This document shows positions 32,127 through 43,500 of a stretch of DNA of 64,000 bases, in pieces; positions within the stretch are counted from its first letter, which is position 1, and every line of letters begins with the position of its first letter. Location of the stretch: positions 80,931,539-80,995,538 of the forward strand of contig CM051519.1 in NCBI GenBank assembly GCA_028015205.1, in the 5' to 3' direction. The position numbers and the translations under genes are program-made. The notes below the pieces were generated by a model. That model searched no databases. It worked only from the letters and a program-made list of their open reading frames with translations, and was not told where the DNA came from. The stretch comes from Mytilisepta virgata. Its lineage: Eukaryota; Mollusca; Bivalvia; Mytilida; Mytilidae.

Positions 32127-35100
32127 ATGGCATCTGCAATATCGGATATTATATACAGATTGAGAAAACTGAACGTCAAAAAAGCTGCAATTTGTCTAAT
32201 TGTCGTTCTGACCTTCATCCACATTAGCAAATATCTATTCCACGGGACAGGCGTAGGATTCGATGGGAAGCCATTACACAATGATAGCAATATTGCCTTG
32301 GTACTGGGGAAAGCATTACAAATCAAAGAGAGGCCGGTACTTATAACTCTAGTCAATGACGGATATTTGAATATGGTTTATAGCTGGGTATGCAATACTA
32401 AACATATGGGATTTCACAAACAGGTAATTAAAAATTCATAGTTGCTGTTTTTTTTAGCTCACTATGACCATTTGGTTTTGATCCAGGTGGTCTTTGTCGC
32501 CTTTTACATTTCAGTCTCCTTTGAAACCACTGATCAATTGAGATCAAACTTTGGTAGAATAGTCAAAATCGTCCGGGGTCCGACCCATGTATCAATATAG
32601 CCCCTGTTACTAAAATTGAAAAAATCATTTAAAAGATATTTAAAAACCTTCTGAGCCTTTGATAAAATGGTCCTCAAGTATTCCACTTTTACAAATGTGC
32701 CCAAGGAACCGGACCTTGAACCAATATGGCAACGAAGTTTGGGGGTATATAGATTTCAGTCCGTCTGTCTTTCCGTCCGCCTTTCTGTCTGTCTGTCCGG
32801 CCGTCCGTCCGTCCGTCTATTTGTCTGTCTCTGTCTGTCTTTCTGTCTGTCTGTCCGTCCGTCCGTCTGTCCGAAATAACGTTGCCCGCAACTCCTACAT
32901 TTCTTGCAGGATTCTTATGAAACTTTCTGTAGTGTTAGATCACTATATGGAGATCTGTTGTCCGCAACCCCTCCTACATTACTGCATGATTCTCATGAAA
33001 CTTTATGGAGTGTTAGATCGCGTAATGGAGATGTGCATATTGTCAGGATTTTCTGTTTGGGCGAGTACTTTTAAAAATATGATAATTTGAACTTAAGCAA
33101 ATGTTGTTGTCGATCCAAACTGACGTTGTCCGCAACTCCTCCTAAATTAGGAGGTTTTCATGGAACTTTCTGGAGTGTTAGATCACTCTATGGAGATGTG
33201 CATATCGTCAAACACGTTGCTGTGGGGGGGGGGGGGGGGGGGGGGGGGTATTAGTCCATTAGACAGTTCTAGTTTGTCCAGGGGCAGTAATAGTACCTTA
33301 TACCAGTATTATTAAAAATAGAAAAATGAGCAAGATACTAAAAATCAATCTTCTCTAAAAACTTCTGGGCCATTTGAGGCATAAATTTGTTAAAATGGTC
33401 CTTAGATGGTCCCTTGCATAAATATATGCCCATCGTTACTAAATATATATCAGTAAAAATAATTGGGACCTCGGTGCCCGAGTGGTCTAGGTAGTTCTTC
33501 ATGACTACTAATGATCACTAGCCTGTTAACACTGAGGTTGCGAGTTCGAATTTCACCTGTGGCGGGGTGTGTTCGACCCCGATCTAAAATGACAAGGATT
33601 GCCAATTTTCCTACCGAAGGTCGGTGGTTCTCTCCGGGCACTCCGGCTTCCTCCACCAATAAAAACTGGCCGCCGTGAAATAACCAAATGTGCTGAAAAC
33701 GGCGTAAAACCCAAACTAAACTAAGTAAAAAAATTAATCACCTGAAAGTAGTGTGGTAATTGAGATCAAAATTTTGCAAAGTGGTCCTTAGGTGATCCCT
33801 TTTCAAATTATGAGTAGGGGTTTGGTCCATAGACCAATATTGATACCGTCACTAGAAGATAGAAAATATAGTCTTTGAAACTACTGAAGCAATTTATACG
33901 GAAACTTGTTGAAGTAATCTTTAGGTGGTCCCTCTTCAAAATAATTGTCTACATTGTGCACTAATATTCTGTTACTGAAAAAAACACCAAATAGCATCAA
34001 CGAGCTTTCAGTGTTTTTTTTACCTGCATTAACGGCGAAAGCATGTCTAATAACCACTTGACTCCTTCAAAAAGACCTTGGGTAAAAAATTTTCGTCAAA
34101 AGTTTTCTTGGCTTCTACAGATGGGAATGATTTTATATTTTGTCTGCAGCTTCATAATGTTGAGTTGTATCTTGTAAGCAATTTTTGGATCTGTCGTGCA
34201 GCCACTTCATGTTTGCCGATAGTTAAAAATTCAACAATACTCAAAACACTAGAAAATTTTCGTGAAAGTTTTCTTGACTTCTACTGAAGGGAATTATTTT
34301 ATATTTTGTCTGCAGCTTCATAATGTTGAGCTGTGGCGTGTAAACAATTTTTCGATCTGATCCAGACCCGGTTTTGGTCTTGTTTAACAAATGTATGAAG
34401 TAAACAGTGGCTGTTGTTTCTGTGGTATTTGATCTAAGTTTGAGAAATATTTGTTTAAAAGCTTTGGAAAATCAAAAAGTTCAAAAAGGTGGCATAGATT
34501 ATGTTTATATAGAGATTTTTATTACAGTCTTCGTTTAAAGTACTCCATCTTTTTCCATCCACTTTCAGGTGCTTATGATTACAACGAAAAAAGAAGCAAC
34601 TGAAAAAATAAAGGCATTATCGCCAGATGTTAGTGTGGCAGTGATTGACATTGAACAGTCTATGCATGGTAACCAAGAATACAGTCACGTGGGATACGTC
34701 AAACTAATGATACTACGAACTCAGATTCAGTTAGCTTTATTGGAACACAATATAGAAGTTTATGCATTCGAATGCGACTCTGTGTGGTTTAAAAATCCAC
34801 TTCCGTTTCTTCTGGAACATAAAACAACTCTTGATATTGTTTTTATAAGTAACTATCAAAGGCCTAAGGCTATTAATGGCGGGTTTTTATACCTCTTTCC
34901 CACCGCAGCAACGAAGGCAACTTTTGTGCAGCTCAACAAAATGATGCTTCAGTTAGCTGAGAAAATAAAAGATCTGCCAAGGGATAAATTTGTACCGACA
35001 AATGAAAATGATCAAGTTTATCTATCTAATTTAGTCCTAGAAAAATATGCTGGCCTCAGATCTACAGTTTTACCCTTTTCAATCTTTGCCGACGGCAAAT

Positions 35101-35270
35101 GGTATGAAATAGAAGAGAAAGAAAGGCAGCTAACCGATCCATATTTAATCCATAACAACTGGATTAAGGGTATTGAAAATAAAGAGGCTAGGGCAATGAA
35201 ATGGGGACATTGGTTTTTAAATAAGGACGGTTCATGCGATTTTGATCAAGTTAAAAAAATTGTCGAGTGA
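32127..35270 (+). CDS. Nucleotide-diphospho-sugar transferase, PF03407/GT77-like, two coding exons
   Basis: Coding exons 32127-32423 and 34569-35270 join in phase 0 (CAG|gtaatt ... tttcag|GTG), giving 332 residues. It has a short cytosolic N-terminus, a hydrophobic anchor at about 19-36, then a GT-A-like domain: RPVLITLVNDGYLNMVYSWV near 69, the metal-binding region YAFECDSVWFKNPLPFL from 164, and INGGFLYLFPT. Family members usually carry DxD before VWF; here the triad reads E-C-D (167-169), an unusual variant that may change metal binding or activity. Expected to act in the Golgi lumen, adding a sugar to a glycan. Donor and acceptor cannot be deduced. The exons are separated by a 2.1-kb intron packed with repeats. 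It is the third same-strand type II glycan gene in the window. Confidence 0.85.
32446..33290 (+). repeat. Intronic composite repeat with GTCC/GTCT microsatellite and poly-G
   Basis: Starts with TTTTTTTTAGCTCACTATGACC, carries one or two 165-bp-type units to about 32740, then a (GTCC/GTCT)n tract (32756-32872). After that a ~115-bp unit with 'cgcaactcctcctacatt', 'ttcatgaaactttctggagtgttagatcac' and 'tatggagatgtgcat' occurs three times. It ends with about 23 G up to 33248. Frames through the microsatellite are artefacts. Confidence 0.75.
33465..33723 (+). repeat. tRNA-derived SINE with probable target-site duplication
   Basis: The head GGTGCCCGAGTGGTCTAGG resembles a tRNA-Leu/Ser A box and GCGAGTTCGAATTTC is a B box. 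The body has 'ggtggttctctccgggcac', 'tccggcttcctccaccaat' and 'aaactggccgcc'. The flanks share AGTAAAAA-AATT (33452-33464 and just after 33723), an imperfect duplication. It lies in the sugar-transferase intron. An inverted tail fragment of the same family is at 52800-52880. Confidence 0.75.
34080..34370. repeat. Intronic tandem duplication of ~180 bp
   Basis: 'attttcgt-aaagttttcttg-cttctac' and 'ttttatattttgtctgcagcttcataatg' occur at about 34088 and again at about 34257. The copies are highly similar. The 34078-34287 frame is not coding. Confidence 0.8.
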
Positions 35271-35443
35271 TAAATCTTTTTATTTTTTTTTTCATGGCAA
35301 TCAATAATTTGTTGTCAAATAATTTTCTTAAGACTTCAGTATTTCTTTCGTATTTTTATATTGTTCTGTTCAGAGTTTTCTAAGGTCAGTCAGAATTTAC
35401 ATGTGCAGCATTATATTTAGTTTTGTTGAAAAATTAAATTTTA

Positions 35444-35453
35444 AATAAATAAA
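35444..35453 (+). promoter_or_regulatory. Candidate poly(A) signal of the sugar-transferase gene
   Basis: Two overlapping AATAAA hexamers about 175 bases after the stop, the first on this strand downstream of the gene. Confidence 0.55.
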
Positions 35454-35754
35454 AGATATTGTTTTGAAAAAAATATATTGTTACTTTTCCTAAATTCTTT
35501 GACAGTAATTCTTTGACCTTTTGAGGTCTAACGTCCTTACTTCTGGTTGGTATAAATTTTAGTATTATTCAGCAGATCACTGTTGCTGTGATACGTATAT
35601 GTAATTTTGTTTATAAACTTCTCCTGCATTTTTTTACGTTAAGGTCTTGATGCCAACATTGAAGGTTCATTCATATTAAGGTATTGATGCAAACTATTGA
35701 ACTCTATGCTGAGAAAACATTAAACCCTTTATGGGAATATTATTTCTTAATTTA

Positions 35755-36315
35755 ATAGAGCAACAGTATCCGGCCAGCAGCTATGAGAGCCTTGGCTAGT
35801 TAAACGATCACATTCCTGCACTGCTATCTAAATTATGTACAATCCAACCAATTTTTGCAGTCCTTGAAAGCTGCCAACTTGCTAGTAATCACACTTGTAA
35901 AACCTGGTTTAACACACCATTTTGATTTAAAATTCCTGTAAAAGTCAGGAGTGTGACTATTGCTTTCCAGTTGTTCTGGGTGTTTGGTTGTCTCCATACC
36001 TTGCCAGTTATTGTGGCTTTGATTATGACATTTCCTTGGAGTTCCATTTTTGTTTTGAAACTTTATTTATTGTTTATTATAGTATTTTTTAAACACCAGA
36101 TTGTCAGTATAGATTAGGGGAGGTTTGGATACTCTTAAAACGGGTTTAACCCCAACACTGTTCAGTTTCTGTACCAAGACCATCCTGATCTCTGTTGTGT
36201 TTATGTCAATGTTTTGCGCTCTTTTATGTTATTTTTTGTCCAGGGTTCTGTCTGTTGGGTGGCATTGATTGATTGGTATGTTATTGTAAGCCTTTCCTGT
36301 TATCCATTTTATTGT
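35755..36315 (+). mobile_element. Penelope-like element 3' end, plus-strand copy
   Basis: Shares with 42410-42745 and 56680-57020 the ordered phrases 'caacagtatccggccagcagctat', 'acaatccaaccaatttttgcagt', 'aacactgttcagtttctgtacc', 'tctgttgtgtttatg', 'gattgattggtatgttat' and 'cctgttatccatttt'. No reverse transcriptase remains in this copy, consistent with 5' truncation. Confidence 0.65.
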
Positions 36316-36744
36316 TTATATTGTAATATTATAACAAATGTAGCTTCTTTAATACTACACATCGTTTCACTTTTTAAATATAAATTGTGAATTTGGAGGT
36401 TTAAGGGAAGGGAATTTCAATTACACAGATCCTAAGGTACACGTCTTGTTCAATTTGGCTAGATTCCTGTAATGGATCACTTGGGTTCAAATCAGGGAGC
36501 TCGGATGGTGGTTGTTAGGTCGTATATTGCAATACTGATAGCCGTGCCGTGAACTGCAGAGGGTGGTGTGTTTAGAAAATGGCAGCTATAAAAACCCTTT
36601 TGAACAATTCGTAAAATATGCCAAAACCAACTCTCAACACATTTCCTGTTGCAGTATAAATTTAGCTTTGTGTCTACCCACACGTCAAGGATTACCTTGA
36701 TGATTTGTTTATTCAGAAGTTCTCGTCCCGAAGATTGTCTAATA

Positions 36745-36930
36745 TCAGGGGAGGATCCAGGATTTTTGCAAGGGAGTGGGCGTAAAATTTAGAATTGAAA
36801 AATGTAACGCCGAGCGGAGCAAGGCAAACATATTTAACGATTTTTATGCTAAAAAATTTTATACATCGATAAAAAAAAATTTTGCGATCAAAGTTTGGCG
36901 TACGCCCTGTACGCCCTTCTCCCCTTCTGG
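36745..36930 (+). repeat. Second copy of the GCCGAGCGGAGC repeat
   Basis: Parallel to 20155-20455: 'ggaggatccaggatttttgcaaggg', 'gggcgtaaaat', 'cgccgagcggagcaaggc', 'atgctaaaaaat', then 'gtacgccc'. Just downstream of the Wnt2 3' end. Confidence 0.55.
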
Positions 36931-37274
36931 GTCTGCTAGACGTTAGGCAAAGCAGCAATCAATCAATCCTTCATGGCTAAGCACAAGAACATTTAGGCAA
37001 GACATTAAACTGATTTAAGAGATCCCAACCCTCGGTCAGTGGATCAGTCATAGGCAATAAAAAGAAAAAACACAATCCCAATTTGTATAATCGTTGGGAA
37101 TATCCGGCAAAATTCATTGTAGTTCAAAAGCGCATCTTGACTTCCAGGAGAGGCACTGTTTTAATAAAATATTAAATTAAGATTTCTAAATTCTTATTTT
37201 TAAACCATTCTTCAATAAATAATAAATACACCAAACAGATCACAATTCGCTTATTTTGAGCCTCATGCACATTT
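36931..37274 (-). other. Likely 3' untranslated region of Wnt2
   Basis: Directly follows the Wnt2 stop on the minus strand. AT-rich. I do not see a clear single AATAAA that I would commit to; the first plus-strand TTTATT below is at 36708-36713. Confidence 0.4.
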
Positions 37275-37534
37275 CTAATAAAACCTTAGTCTTTTCCTCA
37301 TTCTGGAATTTTGTCTTCCCTTTTTAATGTGTACCTGTCCTTTACATGTCTGAATTTCCAGTCTTTTAGTACATTGCTTACATTTTACAGTACAACACCA
37401 GTGGAATTTACATTCGCACTTTTCCGTTACAGTGATCGTCTTTGAATCAAATCCCCTCCCGCAACACATTATGTCACATCCATCAGTACCCAAGGATAAC
37501 TTATTGCATCGTCTACCTACAGTTCCCAACGAAC
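37275..37534 (-). CDS. Wnt2: Wnt2 coding exon 5 and stop
   Basis: Acceptor TATGATTTTAG, phase 1. Codes [20 protein letters not shown] and the C-terminal cysteine-rich domain that contacts Frizzled ([16 protein letters not shown]). It ends with a basic tail and TAG at 37275-37277. Confidence 0.95.
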
Positions 37535-40500
37535 CTAAAATCATACAAGGTATGTTACTACAATGTAAAGCGTGTACACTCTAAAGGAAATACAAATACA
37601 AAAGTCCACCTGATTGAAATAGACAAATTTTATTAGAGAGCAGTGGCCATTGCCTAAAATGTTTGTATTAGCACGTGTGTTTTACAAATGTAGTATCGTT
37701 AGTTCGACTGTTGTACAGTAGTGCATTCTCGTAGTATAATACTTCACAGCTGAGTGGCCAAATCTTGACTACGGATAGAATGTGAAAATCACGTGATTCG
37801 TCAAGCGTTATATGAGTCGTGTTTTATTTTCTTGAATCATTAGCCTGCTTCAACTACGGTTAATGGTTAGGCGTTTTATTTGTTTTTGTCCTCAACCATT
37901 TGGTTATTTGGTTAATGAAACCTTCAACCGGAATCGATAGTACGTTTTTGTCGTTTCCAAGGTGGCGGCTTTGTTGAAACCCCATTGTTTAGGCTTTTTA
38001 CTTGACGTTTTTCATTAAGTCAAGGGTAAACTTCGTTAAATTAAAACACAAAATAGGAGTTGAAGCTAAATGTTTAGCATTGATTAGCAGTTGACCATTG
38101 AAAGATACTTATCTCAACAAACTATGTTTCAAATTTTAACAAGATATATTGAGCCCATCTAAGTCGACACGTTTTTTACTTTACCCGAAAATTGCCAATT
38201 TTGTGATTTTTCGTGCATATTTGATTTTTTTATGGACAAGGCGACTTAACTCCAGAACAACATCTGACTTTCATCAGGTAACAGTAAATGAGGAAATGTC
38301 ACTAGATAAGTCTAGTGAGTCTTGTACCAGTCTTTTTAGCAACTTTAAAATTCTGATCACAGATACAAAGAACTTGGCAATATTTCGAAACCATTTTTCA
38401 CCATTTAAGTAACGATGATTAAAGTTTTTTTTTAGAATAATTATGAATATTTACACTGGAACAATAAGAAAAATTGTTTTCATATACTTATTAATAAAGT
38501 TTCATTTTTTTAAGTAGAAAGGCTACATTGTTGTTATTTACCTGGCATGGTAATTTTTTTAAAGATTTGAAACTGTTTCATGTAAAAGCTTAACCAGGTT
38601 ATTGGTTTGTAAAAACAAAAAAAATGTTTGAAAAAAATAAAACACGCCTCATGGTATTCGCCACTGTCCTCCCATTAACTTTGACATGCCAACCATGCAG
38701 ACTTTACAAGTATTTTGTCCTGCCTATTGATCTGATTTAGATTATGATTGAGTTCAGTTATTTATTTATTTTTTACTATTCATTGCTTTGTTTTCATTAT
38801 CGGTATCATATAATATACTAGTACTCAATAGTCCAGCTGATGCATGTATTTATAGCTTAAAATAGCATTTGTTCTGCACGTAATCTTCCCTTCTATTTTT
38901 TAGTTGGAAAATAACCATGACACGAATATCAAGATTAAAAGTTAAAATATAGCTAACCTATTCCTAAATCCGCCTTGCAGTAATCTGGTGAATCTTCAAG
39001 GTAAACCAAATCTCGTCTGGTCGGTCTTTTATGGTTTCTGTTAGCTACGATTAAGTTGGAACCATCTTGGTTGATCATAACTTGTGTAGCTCCGTTATAT
39101 TTTAATCTGAGGTATTTTCCTACTGTTCTGAAAGACTGCATAGCAAGCCAACATGTCCGTAGCGTACATGCCCCACTAACACCGTGACATTTACATGTAA
39201 GTTTCATAAATTTTTTCACCGCCTGTAAAAATATAGAGTATGTATGATTATTAGACTAATTGGAATATTGGATTGGGACTTAGGTGGTCATTTGCTCATC
39301 GCTCTCTCGGGGAATGATGTTGGTCTTATTACTTTTATGTACGAAGGATCATGCGAAATTCGAATTCCGACATTCGATATTCGAGATTCGAAATTCAACA
39401 TCTAGAATAACCAATCAGAGGAAAACTCAGTTGTGAATAGTATTTGGCCAATGATATATCTTTTCACTGTACAGATAACTATAAATACAACATCAGTGCT
39501 ACTTTCGATTAATCGGAGAATTTTAAGAAATATTTAGTAGTAGAATGTTCTAAGAATTATCTTCCATTTTCTAGATTTATGACTTTTTGCTATATAAGAA
39601 CACGGTTTAGTTGATATACCACATTGGATAGAAAAATAACTGCAACAGTACTGTCATTAATACTGAAGTGATTTAACGCCACTAAAACCACTGTAAACCG
39701 TGAGCTTATATAGCAAAATTCGTAAATCTAGAAAATTTCCGGAAACTGTGAACACCTACATGTATTTATAATTATATGCATGTTTTCTGCATCAAACTGG
39801 AATATTCCTTTAATAAACAAGAAATATGTTATGTAAAAATATACATACTTTTTTCCTAAAAAAATTGTCTATTGCATACAGTCTTCACAACATATCCCTT
39901 TCAACGCGAGTATCTCCTACAGTGAAAAGATATTTCAATGGCCATATCTATTCACAGCTTAGAAACTAACTTCTGATTGGTCGTTTTAGATGTTGAATTT
40001 CGAATCTCGAATCTTGCATTTCGAATTTTGAACTTTGGATATTGAGTCTCGAGTTTCGAATTTCGAATCTCTATTATCCTTCTGGGCTTTAATGTGTAAT
40101 TATGTATAGCGAAATTAATCGACCAAGGAAGAAAATTTCAATCCTCTGTTTATAAGTGCGTTAAACAGTTAAACTATCAGCTACAACTCTTCGACAGTCT
40201 CATTGGTTCTAATGTATGTATATGGTGATAAAAGAGTTCAAACTCGAAGGTAAGACTTTCAATAACAAAATTAAGTCTAACTAGATATCCTGCTGAAATA
40301 GGCAATGGTTCAATATCAATTAAAAAAAAAAAAACAGAATTTGCCCTTTCTGTTGGTGTTGGATGTGGTACTGTTTTTTTATGCAGAAATAGAAGCACAG
40401 ATGTAGCATATATCAATTGAGAAGAAATTTAATGGGCATCAAAGATGTAAAAACTGACTTTCTACAGTATTTAAATGTTTAAACATGACAAGAGTAATTG

Positions 40501-43500
40501 GTCAATTCCATGCTATCCCATAGTCGATTACTTCAGTATATGGTTGCTACTAAGTCTTTTAGGATATTTACCAAAATGGAATTGCAATTTTTGAAATTCA
40601 ACTGATAAAAATTTTTTGATATTTCACAGATATTTACTTTAATATATATGGTTTCTAGGTACTTTCCCCAAAATTTATAGGTCTGAGATTCTTCCAGGAT
40701 ATTTACCAAAACTCATTGAATCAAATTGTGCTATTCAGCATTACAACAGACATATAGGATAACTTATTAAGGTTTTCAGAGATCTAAGTTTGTACAGTGA
40801 ATTCTCAAAATCTGTGATTCAAGAAAAACAGAAAAACGTATTAAATATAATTATACCTCAGTGTGTTTTTTTTCTACATAAAAATCAATAAAATAATTTT
40901 ACTATTTTGTCTATTTCTAAACCTGGAACTATTGACCGGTTAATAATTTCCTCTTCTTTCGGTTTAAAACACTTACTGACTGCATATTCGGGGAATAGTA
41001 AGTTTATTATCCCCTCGATACCAACTACTGTCCTCGGCTACGCATCGTAGCAAAAGTTGGTCCCTCTGGGTTAACAAACTTAATATTCAACTCATACCCA
41101 GTCAATAAGTATATACTATCAAATTCACTATACAGAGACATGTAATAAATTATCTCTGCATAGAAATAAAATAAAACTTGGTGAATTAGGTGAAAGTTTT
41201 GTCTTTGTACCAGGAGAAAAGGCAGCTAGTAACTTTGTGATCATCTAAAAATGTACTACATCGATATATTAAGAGAGGAATTAGATAATTCTAGCACTTT
41301 ACTTGAAACTAGATTTATATAAAAAGACATAACTGAACAATACAGTAAAGCCAGCGAACAGTTCCATGTTCCAACCCAACACCATAATGATACAGTTTGT
41401 AGTGGCTACCTAAATTACATAAAAACCCATACAAAGTTCGTTTTATTTCTGCCTCCAACAATTATTCTACCACTTAATTGTCTCTCTTATAAAAAAAATC
41501 TTACTTGTATAAAAGAACTTGTAATCAATTCAAACTTTTGGATAATGTGCAAACATTAAATCATCAATTAAGTAACTGCTGTAGACATTTATGATTTTTC
41601 TACATTGTATGCAACACTTCCTAACGATCTTATTAAAGAAAAGTTGAGTGCACTGATTAACTTGTCTTATGAATCTTCTGTTTTAATTGTAGCAGTAGTT
41701 TTAGAGCTTTTTTTCAGTCATAGAAAGTATGCAAATTACAGTTGTACACGGGATGACATGATCAAGGCCCTACAGTTCTTGCTGGACAAAATGTTTATTT
41801 GGTTTGACAATATTGTGTATTGACAGGTCATTTGGCTTCTTATGAGTGCAAATTGTGCTCCTCTCATTGCTGGCCTATTTTTATATTGTTATGAACAGTC
41901 TTTTATTGGAAACTCCTTGAAGGTGAAATACAGAATCATGATAAATTGATATTATAAACAACAGCAGGTATCTAGATATTGTACTTACTGTTGATAATCC
42001 CGAGTTTCTTTAATGTGCAAAAGACTTTTTATCAAAAAGAGCCACATTTTAACAAAGCTAATAAGAATAGTAAATGTGTTCATTTTTAGATCTTACCATA
42101 AATATCGAAAATGGAGATAAATATACTAAAATTTATGATAAAAGGGACGACTTAAATTTTCCAGTGATTATAACTTTCACTTTCTTGACGGGGATGTGCC
42201 TGTGTATCGTGTGTACATATCACAGCTTACACATTTTACACGAATTTGCTCAAGGTTAGAAGATTTTGACGAACGAAACCACACGATTACTTAAAAACTT
42301 CTATTACAGGGTTAATTATTTTACAAGCTCATTAATTCTTTTAGCTAATACCCAGAAATCGTTTATCATGTACGTGTTTTTCCATCCTAGTTACTATTGT
42401 AATATCGTGAATAAAAGGGGCTATCTAAACCGTGTACCATCCAACCAGTTTTTGCAGTTCTAGCTAGGGGTCACTTTGTTAGTAATTATACTTTATTGGT
42501 ATTTATAGTATGTTTTACTAACCAGAGTGTGAGGGTAGATAAGGAGGGTGCGGGGCGGTCCCCATAAAACCGGTTCACAGTTTCTGTACCAAGTCAAACT
42601 ATCCTGACTCTCTGTTGTGTTTATGTTTGTGTTTTGTGCCCTTTTAAATTATTTTCTTATCCGGAGTTCTGTCTTCTGGGTGATGTTGATTGATTGGTAT
42701 GTTATGGTTGACTTGTCCTGTTATCCATTTTGTTGTTTATTGATAAGTAATAGTGTATATTTTATAAAAAAAATATCATTACTGTTGAAATAGAAGTCTG
42801 TCTGTGTCTATGGTACTTGTGTATGTACGTGCTCATTTTGTAATTTATCCACATGTACAGTTGCGACCAGTCATAACCTGTCGTCCAAGTTAACTTCCAG
42901 AGCAGAACTGCTCTGAGTTACCTTAGAGCAGTCAGGAAGAAGAATAGCTCTGGTCAAGAACAATTCTGGTCAGGAAGTAGAACAGCTGTGGAAGTTTGAC
43001 TTTGGATGTGTTATTCGTTTGTTAAAGACGCATAATATACCCCAATCACGCATCACGAAAATACCCCCCCCCCCCCCACCCAGATAAAAATGTAAACATT
43101 ACAACATGATCATCGGCTTTATTTCAGTGTGGTTTTTTTTATACCCACACTTTCGAATGAAAGTTCGGGTATATTGTAGTTGCGGTCGCCGTCCGTCCGT
43201 CTGTGCGTCCGTCCGTCACACTTTCTTGTGACGCAAACTCCTCCTTCACTTTTAGATTTTTACCATTTTTTTTTTGTCATATTGTTGCTTACTAATTGTA
43301 GAAGCGCAATAAGGTTTTGGAATTCCAATTTTTTAAAAGAGGGCCTGGGAGGGACCAAAAAGAGCGAAATTATACAAAGAGCCTTGTCACGTGAACTCTT
43401 TCATTTTTGAATTTAAACCAGTTTTATTGTTGCCATATTCTTGCTTAGCAACTGTAGATGCGCAATAAAATTTTGGAATTCCAAATTTTTTAAAAGGGGG

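Noticed and set aside
38149..38412. 87-residue plus-strand frame in Wnt2 intron 4
   Set aside because: No motif or homologue recognised, antisense to an intron, and no splice or poly(A) context.
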